Assembly: GCA_029449245.1 (NCBI GenBank)
Contig: JANATF010000006.1
Location: forward strand, 868,001 to 932,000
Reading direction: 5' to 3'
Source of the DNA: Mortierella alpina
Lineage: Eukaryota; Mortierellomycota; Mortierellomycetes; Mortierellales; Mortierellaceae
Length of the DNA stretch: 64,000 nt
Each line of letters opens with the position of its first letter. Position 1 is the first letter of the stretch. The notes beneath the pieces were generated by a model. That model was not told the origin of the DNA, did not search any database, and saw only the letters and a program-made list of their open reading frames with translations. Below are positions 1-12,147 of this stretch, one piece after another. Both the position numbers and the translations under genes were made by a program.

Positions 1-413
1 GGCATCAGAAGCGACTTGTGTGGGGATAGAAGCGAAACCAAAAGAACCTGAATTCTAAATATGTTATCTGGCGCCTAGTGCTATATCACTGATGCACTGT
101 TTCGGGTACCTGACTTCCACCCGAGGTCTCTCTCTCTCTCTTTTTGCCCGCCGCTTCTCATATCTCATGCACGTTTATGAATAGTGTCCCTTCCCTCCCT
201 AGGTACTTTGTGTATCGTACTACAGACAGATCTCTCTTGGACAGCGCCCTTCTCCACTACCCCCCGCTCAATTCTTTCTGCTGCCCTGTCTGTGCGCTCA
301 TCTCAAAAAAAAAAAGAATAACCTTGTCGTGTTTATGTCCACGTTTTCATGTTTTTTTTTACTATTTTCAACTACAGTACTTCCAATCCTTGCTATGCTC
401 GATCCTTCAATAT
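1..413. other. Downstream flank of TYR1, no gene seen
   Basis: This stretch lies past the stop codon of the minus-strand prephenate dehydrogenase gene. It holds a CT run near 127-142, A and T homopolymers near 305-360, and only short unsupported reading frames. It probably contains the 3' untranslated region of TYR1. I see no RNA gene or conserved protein in it. Confidence 0.6.
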
Positions 414-2375
414 TCAGCTGGTCGTGGTCGTCTTTCTCGTAATCATCTCAATCATCTGCTTGCCAATCACCGCAGCCTCCCCAAACCGGTTCTTGAAAAA
501 CTGAGCCGTATCCTCAAACCGCATCCTGTACCCTTCCATATTACCTAACGCAATGCACTCTTGCCATCCACGCGCCGACATCATAAACTCCATATCATCC
601 TCTCGAATGTCCTTGTAGTACAGTGCAGCCTGGATCGCGTCCTGAAGGTAATCCTCGTTTAGGAATAGGTATTCTGAAATGCCACTAATGGAATCAGAAA
701 GAGGCGGGGGCATTAATACACTTGCTAGGGCGACAGCACAAACACCAAGTTACATAAAAAAAAAAAAAAACTTACAGCCAGAAGCGGAACAATGGCGTTT
801 GGCAGACCATATGCGAGTACGGGTTCATCTTGAGTTGGTACCAGCAGTCGACCATGGCCAGCAACGAAAGATGCGAGTTGGGCTTTCGTTTCTCCTTGGG
901 TACACTTCCCAGCGAGTATTGATCCAGCAAGTTGTCCGAGAGTAGGATCTGCTCCCTATTACCCCTATTTCCAAACACGAATTCGCCAGCCTAACGAGGA
1001 GTAGGGGGTGTAAAAATGGCCCAAAACATACGCATTTCGCATTAGATCAGGATCGAAGAAGCAGCCCTTCATGCGCCCAAATTGCATTTTTGTCAAGTCA
1101 GGAGTCGACATTTTTACCGCCCTGATCCTTGTCACAAACTCGGCCTCCTTCTCTTGGATCATGAGCTTGAAGAGCGCTGCTACCGAGAGCGAGTACTGGC
1201 GGACCTGTGCCTTGGCTGAGGGATTGAGAATGGCCAGACCAGCATAGACTAGGAATCGCACAAGGATAAATATTTAGAAAAATCAAGCAAACCCACAAAA
1301 ACATGAGAGAAAACGAAAAACAAGAGAATGCCATTTCAACTTACCGTGCCACTTGTTCGACAAGATGCGCATAGTCATATTCACCTTGACATTCTCAATT
1401 CCTCCCGTGTAAGTTGGATCGAACCACTGGGCAAAAGCAAGAAAAAATCCAAAGCAATAAACTACGGTTAGACATACTCTTCGGTCAATTTTCCTTCAGT
1501 TTCCACCGACCCTATTAGTTTGTGTTCTGTTCCCCTTTTACCGGAAAGCTATCCTGATGCTTCCAAGTAGTTCCCATGCTCAAGAAAGCCATATGCGTGA
1601 CGGCTTGCGTATCTGCCGTGATCCGATCGTGCTCCTTGTACGACAGGTGAGCGATCTCGCTCTCAAAGCAACCCAGAATCCTCTCCACAAGGGCCAGCTT
1701 CTCTTGTGATCCTCGATGGTTGATAATAACAAGTGGTTGTCCGCGAGATGGGACCGTGGGTCCATGCATACTGTGGCAAGTAATGATGTACACATCCTCT
1801 GGCAAGTGCTTCTCAAACGCTTCAATCTCTGGCGCCTTGACCGACGTCTGACCCGCAACAATAGCACCGATTTTCGTGGCTAGATATATCCGGTAAGAGA
1901 ATATAACAAAAAAAAAAATTAGCAATCACTGTGTGCTTTTTTTTCGAGTCAAGAACGAAAAACGCGCTTGTGCTTACAAGGACCATAGGTCGACACGACA
2001 GTGTCAATGAACTCTGCGGGGACCGAGTACAGGATCCAATCGCTCTGTCTCGAGACCAAGTGTCCGTCCTTCATCACTGTGATTCCTGTTCCTTCAAACT
2101 CTTGACGCAACTGGTCGTACTTGTTGGGCGTATCGCACACGTTTACACTATACAAAACAAAGAGAAAGCGGCCAGTCGTCAGACAACAAAGACAGGCTCG
2201 CTTGTTGCGCTAAAGAGAGCGAGAGCGAGAGAGAAAGAGAAGACAAGACAGAAGAGGCTTACTTCTTCCAGCCTGCTGCCGAGAGAGTGCGTGCGTAGAG
2301 CTTTCCCATGTCGCCCATACCGATGATGCCCAGCTGAATGGACTCCATTTCGACCAAGGTTTCCTCGTGCTGCAT
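414..2375 (-). CDS. TYR1: Prephenate dehydrogenase (tyrosine biosynthesis), 7 exons
   Basis: The enzyme converts prephenate to 4-hydroxyphenylpyruvate with NAD(P)+, the tyrosine branch of aromatic amino acid synthesis. The first exon carries the dinucleotide-binding motif GIIGMGDMGKLYARTLSAAGW. Later exons read NGHLVSRQSD-like, IVAGQTSVKAPEIEAFEK, HSMHGP, GQPLVIINHRG and EHDRITADTQAVTHMAFLSM, all diagnostic of fungal Tyr1. Predicted exons on the minus strand are 2375-2263, 2147-1978, 1879-1542, 1426-1345, 1248-1028, 990-776 and 720-414. Phases close to give about 481 residues, compared with about 450 in yeast. The donor after 1028 would have to be GTTTTG; the better-looking GTATGT four bases earlier breaks the frame. 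The ATG at 2375 is the only one upstream of the nucleotide-binding loop. Confidence 0.93.
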
Positions 2376-2922
2376 GTTGAATGATAAAACCTTGATAATG
2401 TGGTGCTTTGTATACTGTCTTTTCAAATTACTGTTGACGACTGGGCTGTCAGCTCTGTCCTTTGCACTAAATGTATGTGTTTGCTGGCTTGTCTGTTCCT
2501 GAGCAGGGCGGATGCGTGTCCTGAGGTGAATTGAGAGACGAAAACAACATGCAACAGAGGATATTCAGGGCTGGGTAGCCCTGGGGGTGACTGCCATCAT
2601 ACAAGTCTCACCAACACTCCTTGACTCACTCATTTTCCTGCGAACGCGCTGCTGACGCGTTGTTCAACCGCCCCTGACTTTGAGATGACCTTTCATACAC
2701 TGGAACTACTCTAGGTCTTGAACTAGGTCTTGGGGGATTTTTTTATTTGTTATCACAAACCGCCCATGGGCGGCTTCGTATACATATAGGATACACGGTG
2801 GCAATAAAGAGGAATTACACACTTACACGTAGGCGTACAAAAAGGCTGCATCAAAAAAACATGAAAACGAGAGGCATTGCCTCACTAGGTCCCGCGACCT
2901 CAGGCGAAGCTCTACTCGTCTG
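2376..2922. other. TYR1 upstream region and 3' flank of next gene
   Basis: This gap separates the TYR1 start from the stop codon of the ASH-domain gene; both genes run on the minus strand. It should hold the TYR1 promoter and the 3' untranslated region of the neighbouring gene. I see no coding signal and no clear TATA element. Confidence 0.5.
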
Positions 2923-5900
2923 CTAATCAAACGCAACGCCAAAAGGGACCAACCACTCTCCGTCCAGCTCCACCACCACTCTGCCCGGTCCACGATTCTC
3001 CGCCAGATGAACCGTCAATCTCTGGTCCCGTCCTGGCTGAATAATTCCAAAACTGGGCGTCACCGAGATCCCAGCAGGACGCAAGATCTCGAACCGCATC
3101 TGTCGTCTCGACCGGTTAAACAGTGTCACAAACGACTGCACCTCTCCTGCAATACTGGACGAGAACCGAAGCTCCTTGGGTCGGATCTGCGCTGGGCATC
3201 CATCTGCGCCCGTCACAACTGCTGCGGCGGAGGCGACGGCTGCCTGGCCACCACTTTGCTGGTGGCGATGATGGGATGAGGATGCGGAAGGACGTGAGCC
3301 AACCGACATGCTCAATTTGCCTAGGATCTCACCAAACATGTTGCGCTTGGTCGACAGCGGCGGTGGTGACACACACTTGACCTCCGGACTGCTCGGCACG
3401 CTGCTTGAGTTATAAGAATCACTTCTGCCGAGGCCCAATTGCTGAAGTCGTGTCGTCTCGTGCGCATACGACGCCCTGCGTTCTTCCATCGAAAGCCGTC
3501 GTCCGTGATGATATTGCTCCTCACGATCACGAATCGAATGCCGCTTCGAACCCAAGGACATTCGCCCCATGCCCGAAGGTACAGACAACAATGGTTGTAA
3601 TGGCGGAGATAAAGCAGCACTGCCAGGCTGGTCTTGATGAATCTCATCGCGTAACTCCGCAATGTCCTGACGGATCCTGGCCAGCTGTTTACAAGACTCT
3701 TCCAGAGTCGGTACCAGTCGGTCTCCATGGGCGCCATACAACGACGAGCGCTTCGAGCTCAATCCGCCAGAGGAGCGTGGCGAACGCGGTGAAGAAAGTG
3801 GTGATGTAGGAGCACTCGATTCTCGTTCGTGTTGGCTGGACCGGCGCTGATGTTGGCGATGATGCTCTGAGGACGAATAGAGGTCTTTGCTACTAGATCG
3901 CCTATGCAAATCCTGCTCCCGTTCCGGATGGCTGGTACGCACAGAAAGCTTCCTAGCCTCCATCAGCCGCTTCTCCAAAGCTGCATCTTCTTCTTGTGCA
4001 TCTCTCTTCTCCTGTGCAGTCTCCTCTGCCTCAATCTCTTCCAGTTCACGTTGAAGTTGCTGCTTTCTTTCGTATGACGTGCTGCGGACTAGGTGCTCTG
4101 TGCTCTGCCTCCTTCGTGCTCCAGCAGATTCATACGCAGCCTCCTTGGATGATTGCCGGCGGAGAGTAGACGTCTTGGCCGGTACTTCCTCCGATGTTGG
4201 TGGGGACCGTGTTGAGGTCGATTGTTCGTACATGGAGCTGCGAAGACCATGGTTCAGCCGCGTGCTATTGCTGCCAATAGGACTTACAGTCCGTGAAACA
4301 GAGGGCGAGTGCGTGGGCTGCTCGTACATGGAGCTGCGAAGCCCGTTCGACCTGGTAACATTGCTGATAGGACTAGTCGATCTGGAAACACTGGGCGAGC
4401 GGCGTTCGGCGCTGGTCGTGTACATACTCGCTGGTCGCGACTTTAAAGATTGAGCGCCAGAAGCGCGTGTCGGAGAGCCATTCTGGTTCGCTCTCAATTG
4501 CTCCCTTGCCTTCAGACCTGCTACTGTTGCTGTCGATGCTGCCATGGGACGTGGTGATGAGCGACCAGCTGCGTCGTTTGCAAACGCTGGTATGGAGTGC
4601 TGCAAGGGAGATCTTGACGTTGGCCTCACATGGGTTTTTGGAGGAGCAATTGATGATGTGCGTCCAGTAGGACGAGTTGATTCCAGAGACGAGGCACTGC
4701 GCGGTATCGTTGAGCTAGTTGCTGGCGCGATTTCCTCTCTATGATCGTTTTCGTCGGACATCTCTGGCAATGTGCTGATTCTCGGCTGAATTTTTGAGGG
4801 CGGTCGCAGCATGGAGGGCTTTGGTGTACCTTGAGCTGCCGCGGCTACAAGCTGGCTCTCGCGCTTCTCCTTTCTCAAAATCTCTTCAGCGTACTGTCGT
4901 GCTAGGATGGCTCCAGCGCTTTCCTTTGGGTGTGACTCCTGTTCTTCCTCGTCCTCGACGTAGAGACCATCCAAAATACTGCTGGAAGCCTTCAGCAGCT
5001 GGGAGGCTGTTGCCTGGGGGGTGGTGGATGCACTGGCAGCAGCTGGGGGAGAGACTGTCCTCTTTGCTGCAACCTGAGGTACTCGGAGCCCACTCGCGGG
5101 AGCTGCTCGCGGCGTGGAGGCCGAGGGTGGCTGAATGGCGCGTTGAGTCATTGCGTTTTGCGTTGGGGTTGCTGGAGTCGAGGGCTGTGGAGGGGAGGCG
5201 CTCGTCTTTGGAGGCGGAACTCTGGTGACAATGTTGGACTGCAGAGCCAGAGGCACCTTCTGCTTGATGGCTGAGCCAGGGACGGGCAGACGAGAGCCAG
5301 CTGGTGGGGCCAAGACCCTTGGTTTGCGAGGGATATTGTTCTGTAAATTGGGTGAGAGCAAAGTGGCGCGAACGAGAGTGAGCAACGGTGTCGCTGTGCA
5401 GTGTACAAAACGAGTCTTTCAGAGTGATCAGCCAAAAGGCTTCCGTGTCAACATGCACTTACCCCCAGAATCATGTTGCCGCCGCCGCCATTCATGTCGA
5501 GCATGGCGTAAAACTCTTCGTCTTCGTCGTCCTCTTCATCTTCGTCGCCGAAAAACTCGTCTTCGTCATCATCCTCGTCCTGCTCGTACATGTCCTCTGA
5601 GTTCTCGTAGACCATGAGGCCACTTGCATCGCTGCCGCGCTCGCTATCTACTGCTCCTCGTGATCCAAACATGGCTTCGTATTCTCGCTTCAATGCAAGT
5701 GCATGCGACGACAAATCCGATTCGCCATCTGCACGCTCAAAGCTTTCTTGGGAGAGCTGCTCCTGTACTTGCTCTTGTTCCTTCCTGTGCTCGTGCTCCT
5801 GCTCTTCCTGTCCGTGGTTCTGAGCAGGGACGTGCTCAGACGGATACCGTGTGTGCGTCAATGTTGACAGTCTAAAGTCGTGCGTGGCGTGCAAGGGTCC

Positions 5901-7404
5901 GAGGATGTCTGTCGGCTTCAAGTTGGCCAAAAGTCTCTGTCGGATCTCTTCATTCATCAAGTCGTCTTGACCTTCTACAAACAAATCCTCCAGCGCCAAG
6001 TCGCCCGATATCACCACAGGGCCCTGTGGCATGTTGTCATGGCGTTGCTGCAGGTGCGGACGGGAACTGGTGATATTAATCGAAGGCAGTTCTGATACCT
6101 CAGCGATAGTCGACAGGCGGGCAGCGTGTCCACCCATAGGATCGTCTTCGTGGTAAAGCTGGGACGAGTATGAGCTGTGGTCACTCCGAGGATCGTTTAG
6201 GTGGTGTTGTTGAGTTGCATGTGCTTGCTGGTATAGACATGGGTCGTCCTGTGCATCCACATAGTCGCCCTCTTGCAAGGATGGCCACGCTGGCTCGACC
6301 TCCAGATATCTGGCTTGAATATCATCCGATTGCTGCTAGCACGTTTTTTTTTTGTGGTTGTGTTGACAGACAAGCCGTAAAGGGGGATGGGTGGTGAGAA
6401 CACGCGCACGATCATATTCTGCTGGTTTCTTTCGGTGTTGTTGCCCTTTGCGTGAATAGGAAGGGGAGAGGGAGAGGGACAAGGTGCAGCGAGGAACATT
6501 GAGCTGCAGTGCAGCGCGAGTAAGGGAGCAAGGGATAGCCCAAGGGAACACGAACGCCGTCCGTATCCAGGATGGTGCTGCATATCGAGGTGCATATAGC
6601 GGGGTGCATACAACGGGCATTCAATGGCTCAACGAACATCCAACTGCCGATTGTCGGGATAGCGACAGAAGAGGAACGCACAGAGGAGTGGAGGAGGCAG
6701 AGCACACAGCGCTTTTGAAGGATCATAGTATTCTTGTCATTTTTTTTTACCTGTGGATGTGGAGACTCTCGCTCCTGTTGGGCCAAGCGTCGCTCTGAAG
6801 GCGCAAGGCTTTCGTTGTCCTGGTCATGAATATCAAAATCCTCGTTGTCGCTGTTGAACGAGTCCACGTCCGAGTCTTCATAGTCTGAAAGCAAGGACAG
6901 GCCAGTAGTGCGCTTGACGGGCAGGATGGCGGAGACGTCGCACTCGAAAGGCTCCTCGGGCTGGTCGAACGAGTCGTTGTATCGCAGTTTCCGCCTCGAC
7001 TCTTCCGAGGCCGTGTTGTTTGTGTTTGAGCTGGAGCCAGAGCTGGTCATGTTGGAATATGTGGAGGAGGAGGACGGGGTTGCCTGCTGGTGCTTGTGCC
7101 TGATATCGATGGTCTTGGACATGATGTTGTTGGGCCGGGCATAGTCTGCAGGGTGTGTGGGACGGTGTTTGCTCGGGGACTCCTCGTTGCTGCTGCTGTT
7201 GTTGCTGCTGCGATAGGGCGCCTGGGTCGAGAGGGGCGAGCGGGTATAGTGATGCTGGGTATAGTGCCGTAGACCCGATGCTCGTGATGGATGGGGAGGC
7301 GCGAGAGCGTGTGGGCGGGCTGAGGGGGTGGATGGGGCCTGCTGTGCGGGGGAGGATGAAGACAAGATGGATGATGCGGCGGGACGGGTGTCTGCGGCGA
7401 TCAT
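2923..7404 (-). CDS. Large low-complexity protein with C-terminal ASH/MSP-like domain
   Basis: Three exons (7404-6751, 6335-5463, 5340-2923) join in phase to give about 1,314 residues. The N-terminal third is Ser/Asn/His-rich. Acidic stretches follow, including an Asp/Glu run ending in NGGGGNMILG at the second exon junction. A Glu/Arg-rich coiled coil (QRELEEIEAEETAQEKRDA) lies near the middle. The last 90 residues (about 3190-2923) have the pattern RPKELRFSSSIAGEVQSF, then a VTLFNRSRRQMRFEI strand pair and SFGIIQPG, typical of ASH/MSP Ig folds such as those of Cep192/SPD-2 or hydin. Such proteins act at spindle poles, centrosomes or cilia. A spindle-pole role is my inference. A segment containing SSMYEQ is duplicated internally. 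Function is otherwise unknown. Confidence 0.8.
4215..4420 (-). repeat. Internal duplication in the ASH-domain protein
   Basis: Two neighbouring coding segments repeat the order SPSVSR, then TxSPI, then a short Asn/Arg spacer, then GLRSSMYEQ. The DNA repeats are imperfect. The duplicated piece is roughly 33-36 codons long and rich in SP and SR dipeptides, which are potential phosphorylation sites. Confidence 0.7.
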
Positions 7405-8638
7405 GGCTGTGTCTGTGTGCGTGCGAGTGTGTGCGAGTGTCTCTGATTAGGAGCCAAAGCGATGGGATTTAGAGCCGGGCGCTTGGAGTGTGAGCCGGCG
7501 AAGGAGCTGAGAAGGAGCGCGAGGCGTGCGAGGCGTGCGAGGCGTGCGAGGCGTGTGAGGCGTGCGAGGCGTGTGAGGCTCTGCGGGTATGCGATACTGT
7601 ATGGGCTGGAAATACAACAATCGAGCTACTGTACAGCATGAAGTAGTGATAGTAATATTACAGTGCAAGTGCGATCGGAGGGGGGGGGGGCAGGAGGGGG
7701 TTGAATGGGGGGGATGGGAGAAGAAAAAAAAAACAAAATAGAGGGGAAAGAGCAGAAGGGACAAAAGGGGACCAGGAGCATGAGCAGAAGAGACCCATGA
7801 AAAAAAAAAAAAGAAAGGCAATCTTCTATTTTATTTTTGTCCGCTCAACAACAGAAGAAAACACTCTCAATGCCATTTGATTATCATCCGCACGTATCCG
7901 CCTGCTGGTACACTCGATGACCGACAGGCATGTTGCATGTGGGCGGGCGGGAGGTGTGGACGCGGGCTGGGTGGACCCCTACCGTATTCAGTCCGCCGAT
8001 TGAATCAAGAACGACCAGCGTGCATAAACAATAATGCGTGCGGTACCACCAGGCGATATGAACCTAGACATATTGCCATGCCGCGCTCATGCTCTCTCTC
8101 CCTCCCTCTCTCTCCTCTGCAGGTTCACACGGCGCCACATTCTCGTTGATTGCATAATCTGGCTCATGTGTTGTGTCTCCAGGAACTCCAGGAACTCGGA
8201 TGTCACGAACTCGCGCAAGAACCCTCCTTTGCACCAGGAGTGCTGCAACGAGGCTCAGAGCCAGTTCGTGATGAAGCAGGAAGGGCCACGTTACACTGTC
8301 ATGACAGCCCATCGTAGCAAGATCATGGACGCATGACACGCAGCACGAGAAGGTGGAATCACAGACCGTGCTTGGGTCAGTCCACATTCAAGGCATAACC
8401 GTGGATAACGCAAAAAAAAAGGAGACGAGGTGACAGCAGTCTAAGCGTTGTGGCCACCACACTGAATCCCTTTGACGAGGTTTACCAATTTCTTTTTCAG
8501 AACAGATCCAGAGGTACCACACCATCCATTGTATTTGTTTATTCAAAGACAAGGTACGCTGGAACCAACACCACCCTGATCCACGTCCCACAACGCGCGT
8601 TTCAGTAGCCTCACTGAGCATACTCCGCTAAAAAATCT
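7405..8638. other. Intergenic: promoter of ASH-domain gene, repeats, 3' flank of ENT gene
   Basis: Upstream of the start at 7404 lies a 9-bp tandem repeat, then G and A homopolymers (about 7680-7735 and 7800-7813) and a CT-rich tract near 8090-8120. Several short frames exist between 8030 and 8620, but none resembles a protein I know. I see no RNA gene. Confidence 0.5.
7520..7578. repeat. 9-bp minisatellite (GAGGCGTGC)n
   Basis: About six and a half copies of GAGGCGTGC or GAGGCGTGT follow each other without gaps. The array lies about 115 bp upstream of the ASH-domain gene's start codon, so it falls in the promoter or 5' leader of that gene. Confidence 0.9.
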
Positions 8639-10828
8639 TCAAGAGCATCCCCCACGAACACACATCAACTTGCGCACCCCGAAACTGGCCACACTGCCTA
8701 GTGCCAGTCCAGCCGTCAGCCAAAACCCAAGTTTAACGCCCGCTCTGGCCTTCTTTTCGCCTCCCAGGACACAGGCTGGGCCCACCATCATCACAATACT
8801 AGCGACATACCCGTTGGTGAGCGCAAACAGGTACACCAGCAGGAACCAGACTTCATCTCTCCGGATCAGGAACGGCAACAGTCGTGTCTCCTCTGGGATC
8901 GGCAGATTCGCCATCAGAAATATGGGAATAAAGACGCACCGACTCACCGCCGCCATCAGGTACCGCAGCTGCTGTTTCCGGGTTGGGTGCAGCGTATTGG
9001 GAGCGAACCAGGCAAACGATGGCAGGGCTTTACCAGTCCAATCGCCCAGGTTGTACATCAAAAAGTGCAGCGGCACAAACAAGTCGCCATAGACGCGAGC
9101 CCGATCCGGCGCAGTATTGGTCGATTCCACAAGCGTCGTCAACGACGGGTAGAGAGAAAGCGTCAGGCCAAAGACCAAAGTTATAGAGATGTACAAAAGC
9201 AAGAGCGGATGCGCCTTCTTTTTCGGATAAATGTCCATCATGAGTTGCATCGCACTGGCATCGGTCGCCAGTGCTGTCGCTCCAAGACTCGTGCTTCGGT
9301 AATGATTGACTCTCTCGGCCTGCTGCTGCATAGCCTCCTCCTCAGCAAGACGGCGGTTGTTCTCCTCGACCATGGCTGGGGTGATGGTGACATTGGTGAC
9401 CGCGGAGGCCATGGAGCTGGTAGAGTTGCGCCGGGCATCGGTTGGGTCTGGTGCGTTAAGATTGTTTGAAGAGAAAGACGGAGAGACGGGTGCCAGAAAC
9501 TGGATCGGCTGACGAGGCTGCTCCTCTGTGAAAAACTCGTAAATCGGTAGGCGGATCAGAAGCGCCTGGGCAAGAATGGAGACGACGGTGAAGGCGAGGG
9601 CAAAGGAAAAGAACAAGAAAGCAGAACGCTCCTGTCCTTCACTCCTGTTCCGACGGCCTCCTCCACTCTGTTCAGCGAGGGCCGGTTCGAGTGTCCTGAG
9701 GAGGTCATCCACATAGCTGACTCCTTTGGGTGGTGACAGAATCTGTGTGACAATCTGAGAAGTGGCGACTCCTGCTCCGGCAAGTCCCTGTCCACTGTGC
9801 GTTAAAAAATGCAGAAGGCGGTTTAGTCACTTGATTCACGCAGTCATGATCTCAAGCTACAACAAGTTGTTCAGCATGCCAGTTCAACTTACAGCATCAC
9901 TCCCTGAACATGGAGGCCAGTGAATTTTGAGGCGAGTCCAAACATGCCGTTCTGAACTATTGATGTTGAGATGGCCGACATGGAAAGCATCGACATGGTA
10001 AAGAAGAAATATGTCGTGGGGTCGACTTCCTGCTTCATCTGAATAGTGACCAAAATCGCGAGGAACACGGCGGCATTGAGCAGCAGGCTTCCAATGATAT
10101 GAGTCGTCCCTGGTGCCTATGCGCGACAGATAAAGGAGGTACAGGGTTCTTCAGCGGTCAATCCCGATGTAACGGTCGCTACTTTTTTTTCCCGCTTCTT
10201 CTCCGAGGAAGACACCCTCCTGTTTTTTGATCATGCTCTGGAGTTTTGGTCTTAAAGCCCTGCATCCCAGAAACCAAAGTTTGGCCTCACATATCCTCTT
10301 CCTAGTACACAACTGTCGGGGCTCCGCTGCTCCCATGTTTTTTTTCTCTCTCACTTCCTAAACAGACCGATAAGTGCACACTAAGAGGGCCTTACCTTCT
10401 TTTGAATCAGAATCGAACTTCCCACCACCAGCAAATTCGTGCCCATGAAGGCAACCGAAAAGTAGTTCTGAAAGTTGTTCTCGTAGGGTGAACCTGCGAA
10501 CTTTAGTTTGAAGAATCCCTGCGCCGTGATGAACACTAAGATGGGTTGAGCGGAGGTTGTTAGGTGCGGAGGCATGTGCTGGCAAACCCGCATGGTTTTT
10601 GTTATGCTTACCATTCCATGGCAGCAGCATGGATGCGCCTTGAATGACCATAATCCAATACGAGATGCGCCAGGGATCTGCAGGTGGTCCGAGCTCAACG
10701 GTGTTGTGTCTCAGCAAAGAATGTTGAGCCTCATGCTCTTCGTCATCCTCTGCGTAAGGCTCCCCTCGATGATTTATGTTGGTTGCATCCTGTGACCATA
10801 GGGGCGTCGTCTCATCCACTGCTGGCAT
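8639..10828 (-). CDS. Equilibrative nucleoside transporter (ENT/SLC29 family)
   Basis: Four exons (10828-10612, 10535-10396, 10116-9893, 9794-8639) join in phase to give about 578 residues. After an acidic cytosolic N-terminus comes the ENT signature ISYWIMVIQGASMLLPWNG. Then follow AGSPYENNFQNYF, VQNGMFGLASKF and the glycine-rich helix GQGLAGAGVATSQI. The C-terminal half holds hydrophobic helices and ends in NGYVASIVMMVGP and a final membrane segment. This is the eleven-helix topology of ENTs, which move nucleosides and nucleobases down their gradients. The yeast relative Fun26 sits in the vacuole membrane. Location here is not shown by sequence. A long Ser/Asn-rich loop lies between helices 6 and 7, as is usual. 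Confidence 0.93.
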
Positions 10829-12147
10829 TGTAGTTCCTGCTTAGCCCTTGAGCAAAAAAAAAAAAGTGGAACGAGTGGATCGTCTTTTGACTCTTCTTTC
10901 TTCGTGGAGAAAGCCGTGGAAGAGCTGTAGGCTGGCGTGCTTTTGGCGCCTTTGTGAGTGTGCGAAGGTGAGCGGGAAGGAGAGCGAAAGAGAGTGTAAA
11001 AAGAGACGTAGAAGTGAGCGAATTGGCATATATACAAAAACGAGAGCACAAGGATGCTGCGTTGCTGCAGAAGTCTGGGAAAAAGTGAGCACGCACCCTC
11101 AGCGATGCGAAACCTTCGTGGACAGGCCTCAATGGCTATGTAGGCAGCTGCAGTCCCCTGGATGTTCATCGTAATTAGTTTATTCTCACCAAGGCCCGCA
11201 CTTACCCTTTTTGACTCGCAGTAGCAATTTCAACACCCATACCGACTACCACTGCAAGAAGCATCACAAGAGCTGCTAACCAAGCACTGCTGCAAGCCCG
11301 CCATACGAACAGTTTCGTTTGGAGAGTGTACATTTCTTCAACAGGGTAACGTAATACTCAGAATGATAGGAAGTGCCAGCGGGGCATATTCTCCACATTA
11401 GTCTCTCGCCACGTTCCAGGGCACGAAAGATCCTTGCCATAGAGAATGCTCTCGTCGTTCGATTGATTCCTTATGCTGTCGAGGAAATACTGCATCTTCA
11501 TCTCAATATCGATGTTCTGCACGTCCCTGCAAACGACATCTAAGATGGAGTGAATGCATATTGCATTACTCATCAGCTGGCTGTGCGGCGTTTGACGTGC
11601 TGGAATGAGGCGCGACTTTTGATGTCGTTGAGGTCTTTCACTGCCAATTTGCCACCGACTTGCATGAAATTGCAAACAGGGGGACATCAATTATGTTCAT
11701 GCTCTCATGCTCCCGCATCTGGTACGTGCCTTTTGTGCTGCTTTCAGGTTGTCTTCCCGCTGTGCTCTCCTGCAGTAAATTCATGCAGTGCCTTCTTGCA
11801 GCAGTTTTTATTCCTCGGCATCTCCTCGCCATCCCGCTTCGCCAAAGGCCTCAAGGCATAGAAAACCCATACCCGTATAGTGGAAAAAGGTCTAGAACTT
11901 TTGTGCATTCGTTATAACGAGGTCGCCCTTTTACCACACTCTTCATTGTCCTTCTCTTCGCTTTGTTCTCTCGTCCAGCCCTTTTCTTGCGTCTTATATA
12001 CACGCCACTCTCACTCCCACACACACACACACTCTCTCGCTCACTCTGTCTGTCTGCAGTACAGCACCCATACAACAACTTTTCACTCTCTCATCCTTCA
12101 TCCTCTACCTCTGTAGCACGACCATACTGCACTCTAGCATATCCAGC
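10829..12147. other. Intergenic; weak membrane-protein-like signal on minus strand
   Basis: The minus strand between about 11700 and 11100 shows open stretches with protein-like composition, for example RDVQNIDIEMKMQYFLDS followed by PGTWRETNVENMPRW. A potential membrane helix (SAWLAALVMLLAVVVGMGVE) lies near 11230-11310, with a GTAAGT-type donor just after it. I could not join these pieces in one frame, so I make no gene call. They may be a decayed or poorly resolved small membrane protein gene. The right end (about 11990-12147) is the promoter of the channel gene. Confidence 0.35.
11994..12003 (+). promoter_or_regulatory. TATA-like element upstream of ion channel gene
   Basis: The sequence TTATATACAC lies about 150 bp upstream of the ATG at 12148. 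A CA repeat (about 12018-12032) and a CT-rich tract follow it, an arrangement seen before other genes in this window. Confidence 0.5.

Noticed and set aside
11358-11690. Minus-strand 110-codon frame plus a downstream membrane helix
   Set aside because: The exons could not be joined in phase around the candidate donor near 11205, so no gene was called; it is described as weak signal only.
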